Origin: Kitasatospora sp. MMS16-BH015
GTDB taxonomy: Bacteria; Actinomycetota; Actinomycetes; Streptomycetales; Streptomycetaceae
DNA: 64,000 nt
Direction of reading: 5' to 3'
Assembly: GCF_002943525.1 (NCBI RefSeq)
Contig: NZ_CP025394.1
Location: 5,580,001 to 5,644,000, forward strand
Numbering within the stretch: position 1 is the first letter of the stretch; each line of letters starts with the position of its first letter. Both the position numbers and the translations under genes were made by a program. Under the pieces are notes generated by a model. It was not told where the DNA came from and did not search any database. It saw only the letters and a program-made list of their open reading frames with translations. Below are positions 8,769 through 16,970 of this stretch, piece by piece.

Positions 8769-10886
8769 ATGAGCTCCGATACCTCCGCTGCCACCACCTT
8801 CCCCCGGCAGAGCGCCCGCACCCTGCGCTACACCGTGGGCGCCCCCCGGTCGTTCTCCGTCGCACCCGACGGGGCCCGGATCGCCTTCCTCCGCTCCCGG
8901 TCCGGCACCGACCGGGCCAACCTGCTCTGGACCCTGGACCCCGCCACCGGCGAGGAGAAGGTGGCCGCCGACCCGGTCGCCCTGCTCGGCGGCGGCGAGG
9001 AGGACCTCTCGCCGGCCGAGAAGGCCCGCCGCGAGCGCAGCCGCGAGGGCTCGGCCGGCATCGTCGGCTACGCCCTGGACGCGGCCGGCGGCCTGGCCGT
9101 GTTCGCCCTCTCCGGGCGGCTGTTCGCCACCGACCTGGCCTCCGGCGCCGCCCGCGAGCTGCCCGCCGCAGGCCCGCTGGTCGACCCGCGCCCGGCGCCC
9201 GACGGCACCGTGGTCGCGTACGCCAACACCGCCGGCGAGCTGCGGCTCAGCCACACCGACGGCAGCGGCGACCGCGCCCTGGTGACGCCCGAGCGGGCCG
9301 GGGTGACCTGGGGTCAGGCCGAGTTCATCGCCCAGGAGGAGATGAGCCGCGACCGCGGCTACTGGTGGTCGCCCGCGAGCGACCGGCTGCTGGTGGCCCG
9401 GGCCGACGACGCGCCGGTGCAGCGCTGGTGGATCGCCGACCCGGCCAACCCGGGCGTCACCCCGGCCGAGGTGGCCTACCCGGCGGCCGGCACCGCCAAC
9501 GCCGAGGTCTCGCTCTGGCTGGTCGACCTGGACGGCGCCAAGACCGAGGTGGTCTGGGACAGCGCCGCCTTCCCGTACCTGGCCCGGGTGCACTGGTCCG
9601 CGAACGGCGCCCCGCTGCTGCTGGTCCAGGCCCGCGACCAGCGCTCCCAGCAGCTGCTCACCGTCGACCCGGCCACCGGCGCCACCGCGCTGCTGCTGGC
9701 CGAGCAGGACGAGACCTGGCTGGACCTGTTCAGCGGCGTCCCGGCCTGGACGCCCAACGGCGAGCTGGCCCGGATCAGCGACGAGGGCGGCGTGCGCCAC
9801 CTGGTGATCGGCGACCGCGAGGTCACCGACGAGAAGCTGCACCTGCGCTCGGTGCTCGCCCTCACCGAGGAGGCCGCCTACTTCACCGCCTCGGCCGGCC
9901 CGGCCGACACCGAGCTGCCCCCGGGCTGGGTCGGCGTCTTCCGCGCCGACGCCGCGGGCGTCGCCCCGTACGGCCCCGAGGGCGCGGCCACCGCCGTGTT
10001 CGGCGGCCCGGTGGCCGTGGTCTCCAGCGTCTCGGTCGAGCGCCCCGGCGCGGTGGCCCACGTGCTGCGCGAGGGCGCCGAGACCGCCGTGATCACCAGC
10101 CACGCGGACACCCCGCTGCTCACCGCCCGCCCCGAGTTCCGCTTCGCGGGCGAGCGCCGGATCCCCTCCGCCGTCTTCCTGCCCACCGGCTACGACCGCG
10201 ACCGGGACGGCCTGCTGCCGGTCCTGATGGACCCGTACGGCGGCCCGCACGGCCAGCGCGTGGTGCAGTCGCACAACCCGCACCTGACCTCGCAGTGGTT
10301 CGCCGACCAGGGCTTCGCGGTGATCGTGGCCGACGGCCGCGGCACCCCCGGGCGCAGCCCGGAGTGGGAGAAGTCGATCGCCTTCGACTTCGCCGGGGCC
10401 ACTCTGGACGACCAGGTCGAGGCGCTGCAGGCGCTGGCCGAGGAGTACCCGCTCGACCTCGGCCGGGTCGGCATCCGCGGCTGGTCCTACGGCGGCTACC
10501 TGGCGGCGCTGGCCGTGCTGCGCCGCCCGGACGTGTTCCACGCCGCCGTCTCCGGCGCGCCGGTCACCGACTTCGCGCTGTACGACACCCACTACACCGA
10601 GCGCTACCTCGGCCACCCGGCCGAGCGCCCCGAGGTGTACGAGGCCAACTCGCTCATCCCGCTGGCCCCCGGCCTGGAACGCCCGCTGATGATCGTGCAC
10701 GGCCTGGCCGACGACAACGTGGTGGCCGCCCACACCCTGCGGCTCTCCTCCGCCCTGCTCGCGGCCGGCCGCGCACACACCGTGCTGCCGCTCTCCGGCG
10801 TCACGCACATGACCCCGCAGGAGCAGGTGGCCGAGAACCTGCTGCTGCTCCAGGTCGCCTTCCTGAAGGAGAACCTGGGCAAGTGA
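8769..10886 (+). CDS. S9-family prolyl oligopeptidase / dipeptidyl peptidase IV-like
   Basis: A 705-residue serine peptidase. Residues 1 to about 460 form the DPPIV-type beta-propeller, including the QAEFIAQEEMSRDRGYWWSP segment that resembles the double-Glu substrate clamp of DPP IV. The C-terminal alpha/beta-hydrolase domain has the nucleophile elbow GWSYGGY, the acid in HGLADDNVV and the base in SGVTHMT. No signal peptide is seen, so it is likely cytoplasmic and cleaves short peptides with N-terminal Xaa-Pro. The ATG has GGGGG just upstream. A TAAGGT hexamer nine bases before the ATG suggests a leaderless or very short-leader message. It is divergent from the mshB operon. Confidence 0.92.
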   Translation: MSSDTSAATTFPRQSARTLRYTVGAPRSFSVAPDGARIAFLRSRSGTDRANLLWTLDPATGEEKVAADPVALLGGGEEDLSPAEKARRERSREGSAGIVGYALDAAGGLAVFALSGRLFATDLASGAARELPAAGPLVDPRPAPDGTVVAYANTAGELRLSHTDGSGDRALVTPERAGVTWGQAEFIAQEEMSRDRGYWWSPASDRLLVARADDAPVQRWWIADPANPGVTPAEVAYPAAGTANAEVSLWLVDLDGAKTEVVWDSAAFPYLARVHWSANGAPLLLVQARDQRSQQLLTVDPATGATALLLAEQDETWLDLFSGVPAWTPNGELARISDEGGVRHLVIGDREVTDEKLHLRSVLALTEEAAYFTASAGPADTELPPGWVGVFRADAAGVAPYGPEGAATAVFGGPVAVVSSVSVERPGAVAHVLREGAETAVITSHADTPLLTARPEFRFAGERRIPSAVFLPTGYDRDRDGLLPVLMDPYGGPHGQRVVQSHNPHLTSQWFADQGFAVIVADGRGTPGRSPEWEKSIAFDFAGATLDDQVEALQALAEEYPLDLGRVGIRGWSYGGYLAALAVLRRPDVFHAAVSGAPVTDFALYDTHYTERYLGHPAERPEVYEANSLIPLAPGLERPLMIVHGLADDNVVAAHTLRLSSALLAAGRAHTVLPLSGVTHMTPQEQVAENLLLLQVAFLKENLGK

Positions 10887-10892
10887 GGTGAT

Positions 10893-10942
10893 CGGCGTCG
10901 TGTCCCCGATCTGACATTCGTCATACCGAGGACACGACGCCG
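10893..10942. promoter_or_regulatory. Nested inverted repeats before the ABC/two-component operon
   Basis: An outer perfect 13-bp inverted repeat, CGGCGTCGTGTCC (10893-10905) and GGACACGACGCCG (10930-10942), encloses a smaller dyad TGAC-ATTC-GTCA (10912-10923). It starts six bases after the peptidase stop and ends 74 bp before the ABC ATPase. The outer stem could terminate the peptidase transcript. The inner TGAC-N4-GTCA looks like an operator, for instance for the NarL-family regulator encoded in this operon. Confidence 0.55.
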
Positions 10943-11016
10943 CGCACTGACGCCGCCCACCCCCCGGGCGGGACTCTGGAGAGGTCGAGGAGACCACGAG
11001 AGAGAGGACCCGGGGG

Positions 11017-11964
11017 ATGAGTACGGCAGAAGTCGCCGCCTTCCGGCAGGTGAGCAAGAGCTACGGACAGGTCAAGGCGGTGAACGGCCTCGACCTGGTG
11101 CTGCGCCCGGGCGAGACGGTCGCCCTGCTCGGCCCCAACGGCGCCGGCAAGTCCAGCAGCCTCGACCTGCTGCTCGGCCTGCGCGAGCCCGACCAGGGCA
11201 GCGTCTCGCTGTTCGGCGGCACCCCGCGGGCCGCGATCGAGGCCGGCCGGGTCGGCGCGATGCTGCAGAGCGGCGGCCTGATGACGGACGTCAAGGTCCG
11301 CGAGCTGGTCGCGCTGGCCTGCGCGGTGCACCCGCGCGGCCACGGCGTCGCCGAGGTGCTGCGCAGCGCGGGCATCGAGGAGCTGGCGGAGCGCCGGGTG
11401 GACAAGCTCTCCGGCGGCCAGGAGCAGCGGGTCCGGTTCGCCCTGGCGGTGGCCGGGGCCAACGACCTGATCGTGCTGGACGAGCCGACCACCGGCATGG
11501 ACGTCTCCGTCCGCCAGCAGTTCTGGGCCACCATGCGGGCCCAGGCCGAGGCCGGCCGCACCGTGCTGTTCGCCACCCACTACCTGGAGGAGGCGGACTC
11601 CATCGCCGACCGGGTGCTGGTGCTGCACCGCGGCCGGCTGATCGCCGACGGCACCTCGGCCGAGATCAAGGCCAAGGCCGGCGCCCGCCGGATCACCTTC
11701 GAGCTGCACGCCGGCGACGGCGTCCTCGACGAGACGGCGCTGCGCGCCCTGCCCGGCACGGTCAGCCTGGACGTCACCGGCCAGAGCGACGGGGTGCGCA
11801 CCGTGCGGATCCGCTCCACCGACGCCGACGCCGGCGTCGCGGGCCTCTACCGGGCGGGGTTCTACCCGCGCGGCCTGGAGGTCACCAGCCTGGGCCTGGA
11901 GCAGGCCTTCCTGACCATCACCGGCGAGGCCGACGAGACCGCGGATTCGGAGCGTGCGCTGTGA
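11017..11964 (+). CDS. ABC transporter ATP-binding protein (drug-exporter type)
   Basis: A 315-residue ATPase with Walker A GPNGAGKSS, signature LSGGQEQRVRFALAVAG, Walker B LIVLDEPTTGMD and the switch histidine in FATHYLEEAD. The C-terminal extension of about 90 residues is typical of the DrrA/CcmA exporter class. It pairs with the permease that follows, overlapping it by four bases (GTGA). A DesK/DesR-like two-component system completes the operon. Such cassettes handle lipids, lantibiotics or membrane-active antibiotics and are usually induced by their own sensor kinase. The actual substrate cannot be read from the sequence. Confidence 0.93.
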   Translation: MSTAEVAAFRQVSKSYGQVKAVNGLDLVLRPGETVALLGPNGAGKSSSLDLLLGLREPDQGSVSLFGGTPRAAIEAGRVGAMLQSGGLMTDVKVRELVALACAVHPRGHGVAEVLRSAGIEELAERRVDKLSGGQEQRVRFALAVAGANDLIVLDEPTTGMDVSVRQQFWATMRAQAEAGRTVLFATHYLEEADSIADRVLVLHRGRLIADGTSAEIKAKAGARRITFELHAGDGVLDETALRALPGTVSLDVTGQSDGVRTVRIRSTDADAGVAGLYRAGFYPRGLEVTSLGLEQAFLTITGEADETADSERAL

Positions 11965-12683
11965 CCACCCTGATCAAGCTGGAGATCCTGCGCACCCTGC
12001 GCAACAAGCGGTACGTGCTCTTCACCGTGCTCTACCCGGCGCTGCTGTACGTCTTCTTCATCAGCGCCTACAACGGCGGCACGGTCGCCGGGGGCGTGAG
12101 CGCCAAGTCGTACTTCATGGTCTCGATGGCCACCTTCGGCGCGGTCGGCGCGGTGCTCACCGGCAGCGCGCAGCGGATCTCGCTGGAGCGCAAGAGCGGC
12201 TGGGTGCGGCAGCTGCGGCTCACCGCGCTGCCGGGGCGGGCGTACACCGTGGCCAAGATCGCGGCCTGCGCGGTGACCACCCTGCCCGCGATCCTGGTGG
12301 TCTTCGCGATCGGCGCGATCGAGGGCGTCTCCCTGGGCGCCGGCCAGTGGCTGGGCCTCGGGCTCGCGCTCTGGCTGGGCAGCTTCGTCTTCGCGGCGCT
12401 CGGCGTGGCCCTCGGGTACGCGGCCCAGCCGGACGCGGTGCAGCCGATCGTGATGATCGTCTACATGCTGATGGCGCTGTTCGGCGGCACCTGGTTCCCG
12501 GTCGGCGACTCGCTGAAGAAGTTCGCCCAGTTCAACCCGGTCTACCTCTACAACCAGCTGGCCACCTTCGTCCGCCCCGGCCAGTCGCTCGACCTCGCCG
12601 CGGTGGCCGGCCTGGGCGGCTTCCTGGTGGTCTTCGTCGGCGCCGCGGCCTACCTGTACCGCAAGGACACCAGGCAGGCATGA
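11961..12683 (+). CDS. ABC-2 type transporter permease
   Basis: A 240-residue membrane protein with six predicted helices in the ABC2_membrane arrangement, starting LIKLEILRTLRNKRYVLFTVLYPALLYVFF. The conserved middle region SLERKSGWVRQLRLTALPGRAYTVAKI is the cytoplasmic coupling segment. The GTG start overlaps the ATPase stop, and its own stop overlaps the kinase start (ATGA). With two ATPases and two permeases it would form the exporter. The final segment FNPVYLYNQLATFVRPGQSLD is typical of the family. Confidence 0.92.
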   Translation: MTTLIKLEILRTLRNKRYVLFTVLYPALLYVFFISAYNGGTVAGGVSAKSYFMVSMATFGAVGAVLTGSAQRISLERKSGWVRQLRLTALPGRAYTVAKIAACAVTTLPAILVVFAIGAIEGVSLGAGQWLGLGLALWLGSFVFAALGVALGYAAQPDAVQPIVMIVYMLMALFGGTWFPVGDSLKKFAQFNPVYLYNQLATFVRPGQSLDLAAVAGLGGFLVVFVGAAAYLYRKDTRQA

Positions 12684-13924
12684 TGATCGACATGTCCTCG
12701 CCGCAGCCCTCGCCCCCCAGTACCGCCGCCACCGGGCCGGAGGGGCGACGCGGGTTCCTGACCTCGCCCGGCCAGCCGGTGGAGAACCGGCGCCAGCTGG
12801 TGGTGAAGCTGGCGTGGATGTCGATCTGGATGCTCTACCTGCTCTACCCGCTCGCCGACCTGACGAGCGGTGAGCACTCCACCGGGGCCGTGGTGGCCGG
12901 GTCGATCGCACTGGGCGGCTTCCTGCTGACCTACCTCGCGCTGATCGCCTTCCGCTCCGTCAAGCCCGCCGACTGGCCCGGCGGTTACCTGATCGTGGGC
13001 TTCCTGCTCGCGGTGGCGCTGGGCACCGCCTTCGGGCTCGGGCAGGCCTGGCTGACGCTCTTCACCTACTGCTCGGTCTGCGCCGGCGTGGTGCTGCCAG
13101 CCCGGTACGGGATGCCCGGGGTGCTCGCGGTGACGGCGCTGGCCGCCGCCACCGGCTTCCTGATCCGGGCCGACGGCGTCACCATGGTCTCGATCGTGCT
13201 GCCCTGCTTCCTCGGCGGCCTCGCGATGACCGGGCTCCAGCGGCTCATCGTGACCATGAAGGAGCTGCGCGAGGCCCGGGCCGCCGTGGCCCACCTGGCC
13301 GCCGCCGAGGAGCGGCTGCGCCTGGCCCGCGACCTGCACGACCTGCTGGGGCACTCGCTCTCGCTGATCACGCTGAAGAGCGAGCTGGCCGGGCGGCTGA
13401 TGGACCAGAGCCAGGACGAGGCCGCCCGGGCCCAGGTGGCCGACATCGAGAAGGTCGCCCGGCAGTCCCTGGTCGACGTTCGCGAGGCCGTCGGCGGCTA
13501 CCGCCGTCCCACCCTGCCGGTCGAACTCGCCGCTGCCCGCACCGCCCTGAGCGCCGCCCAGGTCACCCTGGACGCCGACCCCGCGGTGGCCGACGGCCGC
13601 CCCGGCCTCGGCGGCGAGGAGACCGGAGCGCTCGCCTGGGCGCTGCGCGAGGCCGTCACCAACATCGTCCGGCACGGCGAGGGCGCCACCGTCTGCCACG
13701 TCCACCTCGACGAGACCTGGGAGGGCGACGGCGAGCGCTACGCCGTCCTGGAGGTCTCCGACAACGGCCGCGGCCCCGGCAAGTCCGGCCCCGGCAACGG
13801 CCTCTCCGGCCTGGGCGAGCGCCTCGCCCTGGTCGGCGGCCGCCTGGAGACCGGCCCGGGCCCGCGCGGCAAGGGCTTCAAGCTCCGCGCGCTCGTCCCG
13901 CTGCGGACGGTCAGCGGGGCTTGA
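12680..13924 (+). CDS. Sensor histidine kinase, NarL/DesK type
   Basis: A 414-residue membrane sensor. The ATG at 12680 overlaps the permease stop; two further in-frame ATGs follow within 12 bases. An N-terminal region with about five or six membrane helices (residues about 40-170) and almost no periplasmic loop resembles DesK, suggesting sensing within the membrane. The HisKA_3 box is RLRLARDLHDLLGHSLSLI with the phospho-accepting His. The ATPase domain shows the N box (LREAVTNIVRHGEG) and G1 box (VSDNGRGPGKSG). It should phosphorylate the response regulator encoded 21 bp downstream. Confidence 0.93.
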   Translation: MMIDMSSPQPSPPSTAATGPEGRRGFLTSPGQPVENRRQLVVKLAWMSIWMLYLLYPLADLTSGEHSTGAVVAGSIALGGFLLTYLALIAFRSVKPADWPGGYLIVGFLLAVALGTAFGLGQAWLTLFTYCSVCAGVVLPARYGMPGVLAVTALAAATGFLIRADGVTMVSIVLPCFLGGLAMTGLQRLIVTMKELREARAAVAHLAAAEERLRLARDLHDLLGHSLSLITLKSELAGRLMDQSQDEAARAQVADIEKVARQSLVDVREAVGGYRRPTLPVELAAARTALSAAQVTLDADPAVADGRPGLGGEETGALAWALREAVTNIVRHGEGATVCHVHLDETWEGDGERYAVLEVSDNGRGPGKSGPGNGLSGLGERLALVGGRLETGPGPRGKGFKLRALVPLRTVSGA

Positions 13925-13945
13925 TCCGTTGACTACGGTGGGGCC

Positions 13946-14572
13946 ATGACTGACGAGAAGCCAGGGATGGTGCGGGTCCTCCTCGCCGAGGACCAGGGGA
14001 TGGTGCGGGAGGCGCTGGCCGCGCTGCTCGGGCTCGAGGGGGACATCGCGGTGGTCGCGCAGGTCTCCCGGGGGGACGAGGTGGTGGACGCGGTGCTCGC
14101 GCACGACGTGCAGGTCGCGGTGCTGGACATCGAGATGCCCGGGATGACCGGGATCGACGCCGCCGCCGAGGTGCGCCGCCGCAGCCCCGCCACCAAGGTG
14201 GTCATCGCCACCACCTTCGGCCGCCCCGGCTACCTGCGCCGCGCCATGGAGGCCGGCGCCGACGGCTTCCTGGTCAAGGACGCCCCGGCCGCCGAACTCG
14301 CCCAGGCCATCCGCCGGGTGCTGCGCGGCGAGCGGGTCATCGACCCCACCCTGGCCGCCGCCGCCCTCGCCGAGGGCGCCAACCCGCTCACCACCCGCGA
14401 ACGCGACGTGCTCGCCGCGGCGGCCGACGGCGCGGTCAACGCCGACATCGCCCGCCTCCTCCACCTCTCCGAGGGCACCGTCCGCAACTACCTCTCGATG
14501 GCCATCCAGAAGACGGCCGCCCGCAACCGCACCGAGGCGGTGCGGATCGCCCGCGAAAAGGGCTGGCTGTAA
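13946..14572 (+). CDS. Response regulator, NarL/DesR family
   Basis: A 208-residue two-domain regulator. In the receiver domain, acidic residues LLAEDQ and the phospho-acceptor Asp in VAVLDIEMPG are clear, with the conserved Thr in VIATTF and Lys in GFLVKDAPA. The C-terminal LuxR-type helix-turn-helix is TTRERDVLAAAADG...IARLLHLSEGTVRNYLS. It lies 21 bp after the kinase and is the likely regulator of the ABC operon; the TGAC-N4-GTCA dyad at 10912-10923 is a candidate site. Confidence 0.94.
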   Translation: MTDEKPGMVRVLLAEDQGMVREALAALLGLEGDIAVVAQVSRGDEVVDAVLAHDVQVAVLDIEMPGMTGIDAAAEVRRRSPATKVVIATTFGRPGYLRRAMEAGADGFLVKDAPAAELAQAIRRVLRGERVIDPTLAAAALAEGANPLTTRERDVLAAAADGAVNADIARLLHLSEGTVRNYLSMAIQKTAARNRTEAVRIAREKGWL

Positions 14573-14581
14573 CGGTGGTGC

Positions 14582-15445
14582 CTAGTTGAGGCGGTGCCTG
14601 GCGGCGCGCGCCTCGCGGCGGACCTTGGTGGCGCTGTCCGGGTCGAAGGCGTCGAGGATCTCCGCGTAGGCGTCCATCTCGGCCGCGCCGGCCAGGAAGT
14701 CGCCGGTGCGGACGAGGAGTTCGGCGCGCTCCAGGCGGAGCTGGGCCGGGTGGCGGGGGAGCAGCAGGGAGAGCTCGGTGGCCCAGAGCTGGGTGCGGGC
14801 CTGCTCGGGGCGGTCGGTGGCCCAGCTGCGGATGTTGCCGAGGACGCGCAGGACGAGGTCCAGCGGCTGGGCCGGGGTGAGCATGTCGGGCGTGAAGTGG
14901 TGGCCGGTGCGCAGCACCAGCTCGGCCACGTCGTCCAGGTCGAGCAGCCGGCCGCCGTGGTACGGGTCGGCCAGGACGTACTCGTTGCCCGCCTCCGGGC
15001 CGCCCACCGCGACGATGAAGTGGCCCGGCAGGGCCACCCCGTGCACGGTGAGCCCGGCCCGCGCGGCCACCGCCGTCCAGACCAGCGAGAGCATGATCGG
15101 CAGCCCGCGCCGGCGCCGCAGCACCTCCGGCAGCAGCGAGGACTCCAGCCGCCGGTAGTCGGCCGGCCGGCCGTGGAACCGCTCCCGCCCGCCCAGCACG
15201 GCGGCCAGCAGCGCGGCCGTCTCCTCCGGGGTGGCCGGGGCCCGCTCGGCCACGGCCAGCCGGACGGCCGCCGCGTGCCGGTCGAGGGCGGCCTGACAGG
15301 CCGCCAGCAGCTCCTCCAGGGTCGGCGGCGGCTCGGCGCCGGGGGCCAGGGTGTGCTCGGCCGCGGCCAGCAGGCAGAGCAGCACCGCGTCCGGGTGCTC
15401 GGCCCTGGCCTCGGTACGGAAACGCGCTCTGCTCTGCTCGGTCAC
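14582..15445 (-). CDS. SirB1/transglutaminase-like and tetratricopeptide family protein
   Basis: A 287-residue cytoplasmic protein. I chose the GTG at 15445 (GAAGG five bases upstream) rather than the frame-opening codon at 15553, which would overlap the neighbour. The N-terminal half has the SirB1 pattern: LEELLAACQ, the segment SLLPEVLRRRRGLPIMLSLVWTAVAARAG, and the GVALPGHFIVAV...VLADPYHGGRLL stretch, a degenerate transglutaminase fold. The C-terminal part resembles a TPR (ATELSLLLPRHPAQLRLERAELLVRTGDF). No enzymatic activity is established for the family. It converges on the response regulator gene with a nine-base gap. Confidence 0.8.
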   Translation of the reverse strand: MTEQSRARFRTEARAEHPDAVLLCLLAAAEHTLAPGAEPPPTLEELLAACQAALDRHAAAVRLAVAERAPATPEETAALLAAVLGGRERFHGRPADYRRLESSLLPEVLRRRRGLPIMLSLVWTAVAARAGLTVHGVALPGHFIVAVGGPEAGNEYVLADPYHGGRLLDLDDVAELVLRTGHHFTPDMLTPAQPLDLVLRVLGNIRSWATDRPEQARTQLWATELSLLLPRHPAQLRLERAELLVRTGDFLAGAAEMDAYAEILDAFDPDSATKVRREARAARHRLN

Positions 15446-15491
15446 GGCAGCCTTCGTCGGTGTCCGGTGGTTCGCTACTACAGCACTACCG

Positions 15492-16505
15492 CTACCGCTG
15501 GGGAAGACGGGCGTAGTGGTAAGTGTGACTGGTCGTGAAGCCGAGCCTGTCATAGAGCGTGCGGGCGGCGGTGTTGTCGGCCTCGACCTGGAGGAAGGCG
15601 CCGGTGGCGCCCTCCTCGGCGGCGCGGGCGGCCAGTACGGACATCACGGCGGTCGCCAGGCCCTGGCGGCGGGCCTCGGGGGCGGTCTCCACGGCGTTGA
15701 ACAGCACCCAGGGCCCGTCCACCACGCAGCGCCCGATCGCGAGCGGCGCGCCGCCGCCGGGGGCCGGCACGGCGGCGAACCAGACCGAGGGCCCGCCGAG
15801 CAGCAGCGCCCGGGCGGCCTCGGCCGTGGCCGGGTCGGCCCCGCCGTGGTACCGCTCGAACCAGCCCTCGTCCGGCGCCCGGTGGAGCCGCACCCGCTCG
15901 GTCCCGGCGCCCGCGCGGATCACCGGCGCCAGCGGGGCGGTGCGCACCTCGGTCGGGGCGATGCGCTCGCCGAGCGCGTCCAGCTCCGCGACGAGCGCCG
16001 GATCGGTGCCGGGGGTGCTCACCTCGAACAGGGCGGGCAGCCCGCGCTCCGCGTACCAACGGCCGACCGCGGCGGTCGCCTCCGCGAGCGGCAGCCCGGG
16101 ATCGCCCAGTGCCTGGCAGGAATTGGCGCGCTTGGTGTGGCCGCCGCTCGCCCGCAGCAGCCAGTCACCGAGTCTCTGCTGGTCAGCGGCGGCCCAGCCG
16201 CGCGAGGCGAGTGCCTGAAGGGCCGTCGGCTCGGTTTCCGGAAGCGCTGTCCGGCGGGCCGGGAAGAGAGGTACGGTCTTGGCGGCGATCATCAGCTCAG
16301 CGGGGAAGGAGACCGGTTCACCGGCACGGGGGACCACGGTGACCTGACACGCGTCGTCCCAGGATACGAGCACCCCGACCACATCGCGGTACACCGGGCG
16401 GCCCTCGACGACCTCCGAAAGGCGTCGGACGGACACCCGTCGTCCCACGTCAGAGCGGTCTATCCGGATCTCCGGACGGCTGCCACCCGGGGCTTCGCCG
16501 ATCAT
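15492..16505 (-). CDS. GNAT-family N-acetyltransferase
   Basis: A 337-residue protein. The ATG at 16505 follows AGGAGG by eight bases; the GTG at 16514 falls inside that site and is rejected. The C-terminal third is a GNAT domain with the acetyl-CoA loop PEARRQGLATAVMSVLAARAAEEG and the ending FLQVEADNTAARTLYDRLGFTTSHTYHY. The N-terminal 90 residues contain a small beta-rich module (RRLSEVVEGRPVYRDVVGVLVSWD). The GWAAADQQRLGDWLLRASGGHTKRANSC block is characteristic of a streptomycete subfamily. The acceptor substrate is unknown. Confidence 0.88.
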   Translation of the reverse strand: MIGEAPGGSRPEIRIDRSDVGRRVSVRRLSEVVEGRPVYRDVVGVLVSWDDACQVTVVPRAGEPVSFPAELMIAAKTVPLFPARRTALPETEPTALQALASRGWAAADQQRLGDWLLRASGGHTKRANSCQALGDPGLPLAEATAAVGRWYAERGLPALFEVSTPGTDPALVAELDALGERIAPTEVRTAPLAPVIRAGAGTERVRLHRAPDEGWFERYHGGADPATAEAARALLLGGPSVWFAAVPAPGGGAPLAIGRCVVDGPWVLFNAVETAPEARRQGLATAVMSVLAARAAEEGATGAFLQVEADNTAARTLYDRLGFTTSHTYHYARLPQR

Positions 16506-16633
16506 CTGGGGCACCTCCTGTGCATTCGCGGTCTCTGACCCGCGATACTAGGGGCGGGCATCGACGACGCCGCGCGCACCCGCGCACGCATCAAACAGTT
16601 TGGGCACCAGCCCTTCCGAGGAGGAACGACAGC

Positions 16634-16954
16634 GTGACCTACGTCATCGCGCAGCCTTGTGTCGACGTCAAGGACAAGGCCTGCATCGAAGAGTGCCCGG
16701 TCGACTGCATCTACGAGGGGCAGCGCTCCCTCTACATCCACCCGGATGAGTGTGTCGACTGCGGCGCGTGTGAGCCGGTCTGCCCGGTCGAGGCCATCTT
16801 CTACGAGGACGACACCCCGGAGGAGTGGAAGGACTTCTACAAGGCGAACGTCGAGTTCTTCGACGACCTCGGTTCGCCCGGTGGCGCCTCCAAGCTCGGC
16901 GTGATCGAGAAGGACCACCCGGTCGTCGCGGCGCTCCCGCCGCAGGGCGAGTGA
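16634..16954 (+). CDS. fdxA: Seven-iron (3Fe-4S/4Fe-4S) ferredoxin
   Basis: A 106-residue electron carrier. The GTG start follows AGGAGG. Cys at 9, 17, 21, 40, 43, 46 and 50 fit the 7Fe arrangement: C9, C17 and C50 for the 3Fe-4S cluster and C21, C40, C43, C46 for the 4Fe-4S cluster. The C-terminal extension (WKDFYKANVEFFDDLGSPGGASKLG) is typical of actinobacterial FdxA/FdxC. It lies 16 bp before dapC, as in M. tuberculosis (Rv1177-Rv1178), so they are probably cotranscribed. A close paralogue is at 30839-31162. Confidence 0.95.
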   Translation: MTYVIAQPCVDVKDKACIEECPVDCIYEGQRSLYIHPDECVDCGACEPVCPVEAIFYEDDTPEEWKDFYKANVEFFDDLGSPGGASKLGVIEKDHPVVAALPPQGE

Positions 16955-16970
16955 CGGCGGACCCTCAGCC

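Noticed and set aside
8760..11057. 765-codon open frame on the minus strand opposite the S9 peptidase, and similar giants such as 12650-14464, 4609-6753 and 57536-59872
   Set aside because: The products are rich in Arg, Gly, His and Pro with no motifs. They arise from high third-position GC of the real gene on the other strand.
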